From positions 1 through 14,883 of the forward strand of contig CAYGZA010000162.1 in NCBI GenBank assembly GCA_964354135.1: a DNA stretch of 14,883 nt, written 5' to 3'. Below the pieces are notes generated by a model that worked only from the letters and a program-made list of their open reading frames with translations, was not told the origin of the DNA and searched no databases. Position 1 is the stretch's first letter, and each line of letters opens with the position of its first letter. The stretch comes from CAYGZA01 sp964354135 (GTDB lineage: Bacteria > Planctomycetota > Planctomycetia > Pirellulales > Thermoguttaceae). Shown here piece by piece: positions 6,075 to 12,711 of the stretch. A program made the translations under genes and the position numbers.

Positions 6075-7363
6075 CAACTGTACGCCCGGACGACTTTCAC
6101 CAGCGCCGCGGCGATCTGCTGCACGTCCTCCTCCGAGTACGTCGGGAACGCGAAGCACGTGAACGTGTGCGACTCGTGCCAGCGGGCGTTGGGGACTTCG
6201 ACCTTGCTGTAGTCGGCGCTGGCCGGGTCGCCGTATTCCTTGGAGGTGAAAGGGAAGCCGGAGTTGCCGAAGCCGCGGCGCTCGGTGAAGGCCCGCTCCG
6301 TGTGGCACTGCGGCCAGAAGACCTTCCAGCACGGGGCCCCTTCGGCACAGGCCGCGGCGACGAACTGGGCAATGTCGCAGCGCATCTTGTCGATGTCCAG
6401 CGAAAACGCGCACACGTACCAGCCGTTCTGCCGCTCGGGCGTGTCGATCGGCAGGTACTTCACTTGCGGCAGCCCGCCGAGGGCGTCCAGCAGGATGCGG
6501 CCGTTCCGCCGGCGCCGCGGCATGTTCCAGGTGTCCATGCGGGCCAGCTCCGCCAGGCCGATCGCCGACTGCACCTCGGTCATGCGGTAGTTCCAGCCCA
6601 CGCGGTTGTGGATGTAGGGGAGCTTCTGCTCCAGCACCAGGAGGTTGAGCCGCTCCTTGACGTCGTAGCCGTGGTCGCGGAAGCTGCGGGCCTCCCAGGC
6701 GAGGTCTTCGTCGTCGGTGGTGACCATGCCGCCTTCGCCGCCGGTGGTGAAGGTCTTGTTCTGGCAGAAGCTGCACGCGGCCATCTGGCCGAGGGTGCCG
6801 GTCTTCTTTCCCTTGTACATGCCGCCGAAGGCCTCGGCATTGTCCTCGATGACGAAGAGATTGTGCCGCCTGGCGAAGGCATGGATCTTGTCCATGTCGC
6901 AGACGTTGCCGTACAGGTGGACGGGGATGATCGCCTTCGTGCGCTTGGTGACGAGCTTCTCGGCCGACTCGACGCTGATGCAGTGATCGTCCAGGTTCAC
7001 GTCGGCGAACCGCGGGATGGCCCCGGCCTGCACTACCGCGAAGCTGGTGGCGATGAAGGTGTAGCTGGGCACGATCACCTCGTCGCCGGGCCCGACACCT
7101 AAGGCCGACAGGCACACGTGCAAGGCCGCCGTGCCCGTGGCCACGCTGACCGCGTATCTGCTCCCCTGCCACTCGGCGAACTTCTTCTCGAACTCCATGC
7201 CTTTCGGGCCGGTCCAGTAGTTGACCTTGCCGGAGCGGAGCACTTGCTCGACGGCCGCGATCCCCTCTTCGGCAAACTGCGGCCAGCCGGCCAACTTGTT
7301 GGTGACCGCCTTGGGACCGCCGTCGATGGCGAGCTTCTGAGAGATAATGGATTGACTTGGCAT
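6074..7363 (-). CDS. DegT/DnrJ/EryC1/StrS-family PLP-dependent aminotransferase
   Basis: This 429-aa protein is a fold-type I sugar or AHBA-type aminotransferase of the DegT/StrS family, a cytoplasmic enzyme. Visible landmarks are YWTGPKGMEFEKKFAEW (49-65), ATGTAALHV (75-83), GDEVIVPSYTF (93-103), the PLP-ring Asp in VIEDNAEAFGG (171-181) and the Schiff-base Lys203 in SFCQNKTFTTGGEGGM. NRVGWNYRMTEVQSAIGL (253-270) is the family's conserved active-site segment. The variants around Lys203 and the 'EAFGG.YKGKKTG' region recall the AHBA-synthase-like branch rather than typical nucleotide-sugar enzymes. Length is slightly above the usual 370-400. The start is supported by GGAGG seven bases upstream. 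No sugar-pathway genes are adjacent, so the substrate is unknown. It starts 41 bases after the preceding same-strand gene and may be cotranscribed with it. Confidence 0.9.
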   Translation of the reverse strand: MPSQSIISQKLAIDGGPKAVTNKLAGWPQFAEEGIAAVEQVLRSGKVNYWTGPKGMEFEKKFAEWQGSRYAVSVATGTAALHVCLSALGVGPGDEVIVPSYTFIATSFAVVQAGAIPRFADVNLDDHCISVESAEKLVTKRTKAIIPVHLYGNVCDMDKIHAFARRHNLFVIEDNAEAFGGMYKGKKTGTLGQMAACSFCQNKTFTTGGEGGMVTTDDEDLAWEARSFRDHGYDVKERLNLLVLEQKLPYIHNRVGWNYRMTEVQSAIGLAELARMDTWNMPRRRRNGRILLDALGGLPQVKYLPIDTPERQNGWYVCAFSLDIDKMRCDIAQFVAAACAEGAPCWKVFWPQCHTERAFTERRGFGNSGFPFTSKEYGDPASADYSKVEVPNARWHESHTFTCFAFPTYSEEDVQQIAAALVKVVRAYS

Positions 7364-7404
7364 TGCGGGCCTCCATGAAAACCAGCCAACGGTACCGCGC
7401 CTGG

Positions 7405-8049
7405 TCAGGTACGCGGGTTTACCTGCTGCCAGGGGTACGGTTGAATATCGGGGTACTCATGCATGTACGCCGCAAGTTCCTCAGCATTGAGCGGATACCA
7501 TTCGTCGTAGGGATAGCGCCGGAAGAATTCGGCGATCCGCTCGCGGAAATGTTCGTCGGCCAAAGCGTTAAGCCGGCCTTTCCGTAGGTCCCGGAGGGCC
7601 TCCAAATCGGCGCGCGCAACACGCAGGGTGACCGTGAAGTCGACGGCCATCTTGTCGGCAAAACCGATGCGCGCATCGAGGGGCAGGTAGAACCACTTCT
7701 GATTGATACGCGCCTGCTGGGTAAGGATGTTTTTCCAAGCCTTCGGGAGGGATGTCTGGGCAGCCTTGCGCTCCGCCTCCCGAAAAGGACGGATTTCACA
7801 AAGCGTAATGTCCCGGCCATGGATCGCGTCGCAATCCTGTGTCGCCACCATCGCTGCGACCGGACGCACGGGGAAGATCGCCGTCACCTCCTTCTGGAGG
7901 GCGGCGATTTCTCGCCACTCACAATCTGTTTCCGAGCCATCCTCCTCAATCACGGTGATTCGCCGAAGAGATACCTCCACTCGGGGCAGGCCAACAAAGA
8001 TATCGCCTTGCCGGATTGGAGCGGCCAGGTCCGGGTATTCGTAGATCAA
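7405..8049 (-). CDS. Unknown protein with RQGDIF and TQDCD motifs (cassette gene 3)
   Basis: This is a 214-aa soluble-looking protein. RQGDIF lies at 13-18, the hydrophobic strand and motif AAMVATQDCDAI at 65-76, and a basic, mixed helical C-terminal half includes ADEHFRERIAEFFRRYPYDEWYPL (interrupted: ADEHFRERIAEF / FRRYPYDEWYPL, about 164-187). From memory, 'RQGDI...' followed 40-60 residues later by '(S/T)Q(D/S)CD' recurs in uncharacterised bacterial proteins of sporadic distribution. I cannot assign an activity; the Cys-Asp pair could be catalytic or metal-binding, as speculation. The start is TTG at 8049: GGGAGG lies seven bases upstream and the TTGA overlaps the upstream stop by four bases. 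The frame is open further upstream, but only through the neighbouring gene. Confidence 0.75.
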   Translation of the reverse strand: MIYEYPDLAAPIRQGDIFVGLPRVEVSLRRITVIEEDGSETDCEWREIAALQKEVTAIFPVRPVAAMVATQDCDAIHGRDITLCEIRPFREAERKAAQTSLPKAWKNILTQQARINQKWFYLPLDARIGFADKMAVDFTVTLRVARADLEALRDLRKGRLNALADEHFRERIAEFFRRYPYDEWYPLNAEELAAYMHEYPDIQPYPWQQVNPRT

Positions 8050-8438
8050 GAGACTTCCTCCCAGTTGATGCCTCGTTCCGCCTCCGCCTGTGCGATCGCC
8101 ACCCGCTCCGCCTCGGCTCGATAGAGGATCTCGAGCGCCAGCCTCCGCGCCTCCACTGAACTGATACGTCGTCGGCCATACGGCTGGAAAGCAGCCGCCA
8201 TGGTGAACTGGGCGCGTTGCTGCTGGCTTTCGATCCAGGGGTCGGGACAGGAACTGATCGATGAGATCGCCGCGAAAACGAATGCCCACCGTACAAGTGA
8301 AGCGATTCGTTGGGGAGCGACCCCAGGCGCGGGTGCTACGGCGATTCGCGTTCCATCGTCGAGGGCCCAATTGCCCGAACCGAACAGCGCGTCGCGGTCG
8401 TTCGCCTGCTCGTATTGAATGGGCGCGGTGCTACTCAC
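8046..8438 (-). CDS. Unknown 130-aa protein (cassette gene 2)
   Basis: The GTG at 8438 is preceded by AAAGGAGG seven bases upstream. It overlaps the TIGR04255 gene by eight bases, and the stop overlaps the next gene by four. The product begins MSSTAPIQYEQANDRD. It has an Asp/Gly-rich segment (ALDDGTRIAVAP, about 25-36) and a central hydrophobic stretch at about 45-62 ending in SSCPDPW. A C-terminal alanine/glutamate-rich helix (EARRLALEILYRAEAERVAI, then AQAEAERGINWEE) may be a coiled coil. The hydrophobic stretch is short and marginal as a membrane helix. I recognise no family. The tight overlaps on both sides suggest that its product acts in a fixed ratio with the two flanking proteins. Confidence 0.65.
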   Translation of the reverse strand: MSSTAPIQYEQANDRDALFGSGNWALDDGTRIAVAPAPGVAPQRIASLVRWAFVFAAISSISSCPDPWIESQQQRAQFTMAAAFQPYGRRRISSVEARRLALEILYRAEAERVAIAQAEAERGINWEEVS

Positions 8439-9231
8439 CGTCAAACCTCCTTTCCAGCTCACCTTCGATGAGTTTGAAGAACCAGTCGTGGGTGATTTCG
8501 TGCGCTGCATCGATCCATTCTGAAAATTGGCCCGGCATTGCCGGCAACTCGGCTCCAGTAGACAGGACGGTTGTCTCCCAGAGGATAGCGGGCTTCCCCT
8601 CCTTTTGCCCCGTGGCAAAACTCACGTGAACAGCGCCACGCGGATTGGAGCACTGGAAAGTCGCCTGCCACGAGAGGTTTCTTGGAAGCCCACTGACTCC
8701 CGTGTCTTGGAAGAGACTTGGAGGCAGGCTGATGCCAACTTTCAGCTTGTCTTTAAGGAAGACAAAGGCATTCTCCTCCTGGTAGTTGAATTCTACCGCG
8801 TCGATGTAGCGCAGGACCAGCGTCTCGATCCGAAAGTCGGTCGGGTTGGGGTGGGCGTCAAACAATCGCCCCACCGCCTCTCTGACCCGCTGTTGGAAGT
8901 CGGTCCAAGTGTACCTGTGGGTTTCGTTGACGGTGAATATCCCCGGCCCGACCTGAACCAGAGGCCAGTCGTCCTTCGCCGCGCGAAAACGGTGTTGGAC
9001 ACAGTGGCCCACCACTTCGTCCGGCAATGTCGCCGCCGGCAACGGCTCGTGTACCGGATATTCCTTCTGAAACCGATCAAAGAGGCGGCCCAGCAAGAGG
9101 CGATAGTGCGGATCCCCGGCCGGAAGTGCCATCTGGGGTGAGCCCGACATCTGCCCGGGCTTGTCGAGTTGCCACTTGATCTCCAGAATTGCCTCCACCA
9201 GAGGCTTGTTCCTCAAATCCTTATGAGGCAC
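8431..9231 (-). CDS. TIGR04255 family protein (cassette gene 1)
   Basis: This 266-aa protein matches the sporadically distributed TIGR04255 family as I remember it. It has an N-terminal NKPLVEAILEIKW (compare 'NPPIVEAVLEIRF'), a middle GPGIFTVNETHRYTWTDFQQ with the family's 'GPG..TVNE...Y.W..F' pattern, and IETLVLRYIDAVEF (compare 'LGLRYINRI'). A beta-rich C-terminal half and a final helix with AAHEITHDWFFKLIEGEL complete it. Function of the family is unknown. The start is a GTG at 9231 with GGGAG six bases upstream; a nearby ATG at 9236 is out of frame. The gene is first of three overlapping cistrons. The 98-base gap upstream separates it from the cupin gene and contains palindromic sequence but no clear promoter. 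Confidence 0.82.
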   Translation of the reverse strand: MPHKDLRNKPLVEAILEIKWQLDKPGQMSGSPQMALPAGDPHYRLLLGRLFDRFQKEYPVHEPLPAATLPDEVVGHCVQHRFRAAKDDWPLVQVGPGIFTVNETHRYTWTDFQQRVREAVGRLFDAHPNPTDFRIETLVLRYIDAVEFNYQEENAFVFLKDKLKVGISLPPSLFQDTGVSGLPRNLSWQATFQCSNPRGAVHVSFATGQKEGKPAILWETTVLSTGAELPAMPGQFSEWIDAAHEITHDWFFKLIEGELERRFDGE

Positions 9232-9262
9232 GACATGCTCCCTTCTATACTCTTGGCCACGA

Positions 9263-9308
9263 GACTCCTTGGCCGTGTTGCCTGACGGAGTCGGTGCGAT
9301 GGCATCGC
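9263..9308 (-). promoter_or_regulatory. Palindromic sequences upstream of the three-gene cassette
   Basis: The 98-base gap holds a perfect 13-base palindrome GCGATG-G-CATCGC (9296-9308). It also holds a six-base inverted pair GACTCC (9263-9268) / GGAGTC (9287-9292). These could be an operator and a leader hairpin for the cassette, or a weak end signal for the cupin gene. No T-tract or good promoter hexamers were found. Confidence 0.3.
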
Positions 9309-9329
9309 GTTGACTACCCTTTCTTGGAC

Positions 9330-9827
9330 CTACATCTCATCCGGCTTGCTGTCCGGCTTGGGCGGCAGCGGCACGCCCTTGCTCGTGTAGCGGACCACCA
9401 GGAAGATCAGCAGTTTCTCGCCCGTGTTCTTCAGGCCGTGATAGACCCAGGGCTCGGCGTAGAGCACGTCGCCCCGCTTGGCGGGCGTCTGGCGGCCGGC
9501 CAGGCTCCAGGTGCCCGAGCCATCCACCAGGACCAAGTACTCCTCCTCGGCGTGGCGGTGGGACTTGTGGACCGCCTTGCCGGGCTCGACCACCGCGACG
9601 GCCGTGAGCACGTTCTTGCTCCCCGAGGTCTCGCCGGTAAAGTAGCGTCGCATCTCGCCCCAGTCGGCCTTGCTGACCTGCGCTTCCTCCCAGCCGACGA
9701 TCTTGGAGGCAATCGTTGCAGGCTTGGGAGCGGCCGCGTCGCTGGGCCGCATAGTGTACAGTGCCGCGGCGAAGCCCAGGCCGCAGCAGGCCAATGCCCA
9801 GATCAGGTTCCTGACTTTGTGTGCCAT
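9330..9827 (-). CDS. Membrane-anchored cupin-domain protein
   Basis: This is a 165-aa protein. Residues 6-26 (RNLIWALACCGLGFAAALYT) form an uncleaved anchor or signal peptide, followed by an Ala/Pro linker, so the domain is probably exported. A single small beta-barrel cupin domain lies at about 60-148. His90, His92 and Glu96 (HKSHRHAEEEYLVL) are followed by GDVLYAEPWVYHGLKN with His130, the four standard cupin metal ligands. The C-terminus is proline/lysine-rich (PPKPDSKPDEM). GGAGG nine bases before the ATG supports the start. The fold is compatible with a dioxygenase, isomerase or simple ligand-binding role; nothing nearby identifies a substrate. It is on the same strand as the ABC genes but separated by about 200 bases containing a palindromic element. 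Confidence 0.85.
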   Translation of the reverse strand: MAHKVRNLIWALACCGLGFAAALYTMRPSDAAAPKPATIASKIVGWEEAQVSKADWGEMRRYFTGETSGSKNVLTAVAVVEPGKAVHKSHRHAEEEYLVLVDGSGTWSLAGRQTPAKRGDVLYAEPWVYHGLKNTGEKLLIFLVVRYTSKGVPLPPKPDSKPDEM

Positions 9828-9954
9828 GGAAGGAAACCTCCGGTTGCCATAGGGAGACGATAGATGCTTTCAACGTACTGCCGCGGGCCGCGGGGGTCAA
9901 GAACCAGCCGGACTTAGTGTGCCGCAATATCTCCGGCCCGGCGGCGGCAGGATC

Positions 9955-10026
9955 GTAGCACAGGCATCTTGCCTGTGTCGCCTGGGTCTGCGCGTTGCAC
10001 CCGAACAGGCTGGAAGCCTGTGCTAC
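9955..10026. repeat. Compound palindromic repeat element (about 72 bp)
   Basis: The ends GTAGCACAGGC (9955-9965) and GCCTGTGCTAC (10016-10026) are exact reverse complements. Each arm is itself a hairpin: ACAGGC-ATCTT-GCCTGT (9960-9976) and ACAGGCT-GGA-AGCCTGT (about 10005-10021). The element therefore can fold as two small hairpins or one long one. It lies two bases beyond the stop codon of the ABC permease gene. I recall sequences of this type ('GTAGCACAGGC..CTTGCCTGT') as dispersed repeats in planctomycete and verrucomicrobial genomes. The rest of the gap (9828-10028) holds the cupin ribosome site and no recognisable gene. Confidence 0.75.
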
Positions 10027-10028
10027 GG

Positions 10029-10802
10029 TCAGACCTCCGGGGCGGTGATAAGCTGGCGGCGGCGGAGCACTACCGCGGCGACGATCAAGAGCACTGCGGT
10101 CATGCCCAGAAGGATGAGCACATGGTAGTACCACGGGGACGGATTGAGGAACCGCCCCATCCACGGCGGCACGTAATGCGACGGCAGCCACTTCGCGCAC
10201 AGACTCCGCAGGTGGTACTGCACGGTGAACCGGTTCACCATCGCAGGCACCCAACTGATCATGAACTCGAAGAAGAAAGTGTAAGCCACGGCGAGGACCA
10301 TTGCCCGGCGGAGAAAGAGCACGCCGAGGCAAACGAATAGCGCACCGTAGGCCAAGGTGGACAAGCCGACGATGGCGGACAGCACCCAAGCGGCCCGCAC
10401 GGCGCCCTCGTCGGGAGTGACGGCTACCAGCGCCAGCCCCAAAGCCAGCCAGGCCGCCAAGGCCGTCCACGCGACGGCGCTCAGGTACTTGCCGAGCAGG
10501 ATGGGGACCTTTCCGCAGGGGCGGACGGCCAGGTAAGGCCAGGTCTTGCCCTCGACTTCCGCCTGGATCACCGGCGTGGCCCAGAGTAGCAGCCCCAGCA
10601 AACAGACCACCTCGGGGATGAGGATGAAGAACATGAAGATCCATCGCTCGGGGTCACTCACCGGCGCCCCGGCGGACTTGATCAGAAACCCCAGCACGGC
10701 CGGAAACAAGGCCAGGCCCACAAACGCGATGATCCGCCACGGCGTCAGCCCGCGGCGGCACTCAAAGCCCAGGACGACCAGCAGCGAGCGCAGCGCGTTC
10801 AT
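10029..10802 (-). CDS. ABC-2 type transporter permease (second pair)
   Basis: This 257-aa integral membrane protein has about six hydrophobic helices (near 24-44, 54-76, 105-129, 138-162, 166-186 and 226-246). TPVIQAEVEGKTWPYLAVRP followed by GKVPILLGKYLS (76-108) matches the cytoplasmic loop of ABC-2 permeases ('..E...GT...L..P..R....GK'). It is the membrane half paired with the ATPase immediately upstream, whose stop it overlaps by four bases (ATGA). A GGGGGGAA just before the ATG at 10802 is a suitable ribosome site. The frame stays open further upstream, but that part only overlaps the ATPase. Substrate unknown. Confidence 0.82.
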   Translation of the reverse strand: MNALRSLLVVLGFECRRGLTPWRIIAFVGLALFPAVLGFLIKSAGAPVSDPERWIFMFFILIPEVVCLLGLLLWATPVIQAEVEGKTWPYLAVRPCGKVPILLGKYLSAVAWTALAAWLALGLALVAVTPDEGAVRAAWVLSAIVGLSTLAYGALFVCLGVLFLRRAMVLAVAYTFFFEFMISWVPAMVNRFTVQYHLRSLCAKWLPSHYVPPWMGRFLNPSPWYYHVLILLGMTAVLLIVAAVVLRRRQLITAPEV

Positions 10803-11734
10803 GATTCCCCCCGGTGGATCCTCAAGAGGGAGTTGAACAGGGCCTGCAACGAGTCGTCGGTGGAGCGGAGCTCGTGGATGCGGACGCCGCTGGATTGGAG
10901 CCACTGCGGCAGTTGGGCGTAGACCGCGGCCGGCCGGTGCGTGCCGAGCACCAGCGTCCCTTCGCCGCCGAATCGCACCGACTCGACGACCCCTTCGTCG
11001 ATCAGTCGGCGGGCCAACTGCGGCGGATTGTCGCAGCGGATGCGGATCTCGTGGGGCACGTCGGCCAGCAGGTTGTGGACTTCTTCCGAGGTGCCGGCCG
11101 CCAGCAGGCGCCCACCGCAGATCAACATAAACGAGTGCGTGACCGCCTCGACCTCGTGCAGGATGTGGCTGGCCAGCAATAGCCCCCGGCCCGACCGGAT
11201 CCACTGCTTCAAGACCTCGGTCATCTCGTGCCGCCCGATGGGGTCCAGCCCGTTGAGCGGCTCATCGAGGATCAACAGCTCCGGCCCGTGGGCGAGGGCC
11301 TGGGCAAGCTTGATCCGCTGCCTCATGCCGCGGGAGTAGCCGCCCATGCGGCGGTGCATGGCGTCCTTCATGCCGACCAGCTCGATAGCCTTCTCGGTCC
11401 GTGCGACGGCTTCGCGGCGGCCGAAGCCGTGGAGCTGCATGAGGTAGCAGACCCAATCGAAGCCCGTGACGCCGGGATAAAGCGCATCCCGCTCGGGGCA
11501 AACGCCGAGGCAGCGGAACAGGTCCACGTTGTTCATCGGGGGCCGATCCAGCACGCGGACGGCGCCGATCGTGGGGTAGAGCTGGCCGGTGATGAGGTTC
11601 AGCAGAGTGGTCTTGCCCGAGCCATTGGGTCCCAACAGCCCGTAGGCCCCGCGCTCCAACGACATGGTGATGTCGTTCACACCGATGACCGAGCCGTACA
11701 GTTTGGTGACGTGTTCCAGATGGATCATGGTCAT
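10799..11734 (-). CDS. ABC transporter ATP-binding protein (second pair)
   Basis: This 311-aa nucleotide-binding subunit has Walker A GPNGSGKTT (35-43), ABC signature YSRGMRQR (133-140), Walker B LLILDEP (153-159), D-loop NGLDP and H-loop His190 in LLLASHIL. The Q-loop position reads CPERDALYPG, with Glu instead of Gln, as is common among ABC-2 exporters of the NatA/CcmA type. The C-terminal extension of about 90 residues is also typical of that group. The ATG at 11734 (MTMIHLEHVTKLYG) overlaps the upstream permease stop by four bases; a second ATG at 11728 is possible. It energises the permease at 10029-10802. Confidence 0.9.
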   Translation of the reverse strand: MTMIHLEHVTKLYGSVIGVNDITMSLERGAYGLLGPNGSGKTTLLNLITGQLYPTIGAVRVLDRPPMNNVDLFRCLGVCPERDALYPGVTGFDWVCYLMQLHGFGRREAVARTEKAIELVGMKDAMHRRMGGYSRGMRQRIKLAQALAHGPELLILDEPLNGLDPIGRHEMTEVLKQWIRSGRGLLLASHILHEVEAVTHSFMLICGGRLLAAGTSEEVHNLLADVPHEIRIRCDNPPQLARRLIDEGVVESVRFGGEGTLVLGTHRPAAVYAQLPQWLQSSGVRIHELRSTDDSLQALFNSLLRIHRGES

Positions 11735-12711
11735 ATCCGCATCGGCGAGGAGACGCGGCGAAACAGGATCACCAGCGAGACCAGGGTAATCACCGCCAAT
11801 TCGATCGCAGCCGCCGAGATGGTGGAAAAATCCGTCTCCAAACCGATAACGCAACCTTGGACTTCGCCCAGCGTGTGGTAGAGCGAGGCCAATCGCCAAT
11901 ACTGAAGCGCGTCGCTATTGGGAAGGAAACCGTGATAGATTGCGTAAGTCACCCAGCCCACCACCCAAATCAGAAACCAGGCAAACGCGGCGTAGCGGCT
12001 CTCCGAAGTGAGCGAGGACAGGGCCAAAGCGAGGGCCGTCGTGGGAACCATGAGCACCGCCGACGCCGCCAGGATCCTCAACGGGATGTCCCAAGTATCT
12101 GTGAGCACCGCCGAATCCGGCGGGGACATAAAGACCCCCAGCGCATACATAGCCAGCGCCGGCACTGCAGTAATCATGAGCAGGTAGGCCCAGACCGTGG
12201 TCATCTTCCCAAGGATGTACTCGATCCGCGTTATGGGGCGCGAGAAGTAGAGCATGAAGGCCCGAGTGCGCACGTCCTGGGCCACCAGCGGTGGCGCCAC
12301 GATCCCTACCACCACCGCCAGGGCCAGCGGCTGTGGATAGCGGAAGAAGATCCAGAAAAGCAGCGACCACCACGGATGCCGATCCAGTCCCGCCAGGCGT
12401 TCGTACCACGACTTCGGAATCACTGGCGGGATCATCTCCTGCAACGTACCGATGGGCCCGGTCCCTCGTCCGGACTGCGCAAAGCTCGCCGGCGTCGCGC
12501 CCATCGCCTTCGCGTACCCGCTGGCCTGCTCGAAGACAAAGAACAGGATCCCCGTGTAAATGATGGGAAACAACGCCAGCGCCAGCAGCCGCCGCAGCAG
12601 CTTGCTCTGCCACGCCAGGCGGATGCCCGTCGTGGTGATCGCCCAAAAACGGCCCGCCTCCGGCACTAACCGGCCCTCCCAGCCGCGATAGCCGAGGTCA
12701 TAGATCGGCAC
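11731..12711 (-). CDS. ABC-2 type transporter permease (first pair)
   Basis: This 326-aa membrane protein has a polar N-terminus (MPIYDLGYRGWEGRLVPEAG) often seen on planctomycete and actinobacterial ABC-2 permeases. Helices lie near 42-60, 125-144, 171-194, 209-233, 241-260 and 299-318. The conserved cytoplasmic loop AQDVRTRAFMLYFSRPITRI followed by EYILGK lies at 144-169. A large segment between helices 1 and 2 (about 61-124) is probably extracytoplasmic. The start is GTG at 12711 with GGGAGG about seven bases upstream, and the gene overlaps the ATPase before it by 14 bases. It pairs with the ATPase at 12698-13630. Substrate unknown. Confidence 0.85.
   Translation of the reverse strand: MPIYDLGYRGWEGRLVPEAGRFWAITTTGIRLAWQSKLLRRLLALALFPIIYTGILFFVFEQASGYAKAMGATPASFAQSGRGTGPIGTLQEMIPPVIPKSWYERLAGLDRHPWWSLLFWIFFRYPQPLALAVVVGIVAPPLVAQDVRTRAFMLYFSRPITRIEYILGKMTTVWAYLLMITAVPALAMYALGVFMSPPDSAVLTDTWDIPLRILAASAVLMVPTTALALALSSLTSESRYAAFAWFLIWVVGWVTYAIYHGFLPNSDALQYWRLASLYHTLGEVQGCVIGLETDFSTISAAAIELAVITLVSLVILFRRVSSPMRI

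Noticed and set aside
6167..7102. Plus-strand 311-codon frame opposite the aminotransferase
   Set aside because: Antisense shadow (Val/Gly/Leu/Asp/His-rich, no motif).
6042..7376. Minus-strand 444-codon frame overlapping the aminotransferase
   Set aside because: It is a shifted frame of the same strand with low-complexity Arg/Gly/His content; the adjacent frame has full DegT motifs and a ribosome site.
8439..8618. Upstream extension of the 130-aa cassette protein
   Set aside because: Lies wholly within the TIGR04255 gene; GTG at 8438 has a ribosome site at the right distance.
9828..9903. Promoter for the cupin gene (TTGACC or TTGAAA with downstream hexamers)
   Set aside because: The matching -10 sequences have only three of six consensus bases, so no promoter could be supported.
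9919..10128. Small plus-strand frame giving VAQASCLC and EQAGSLCYG peptides
   Set aside because: This is the translation of the palindromic repeat; such peptides are spurious predictions made by dispersed repeats.
9337..10644. Minus-strand 435-codon frame spanning ABC permease, repeat and cupin
   Set aside because: Off-frame shadow of two real genes joined through the palindromic repeat.
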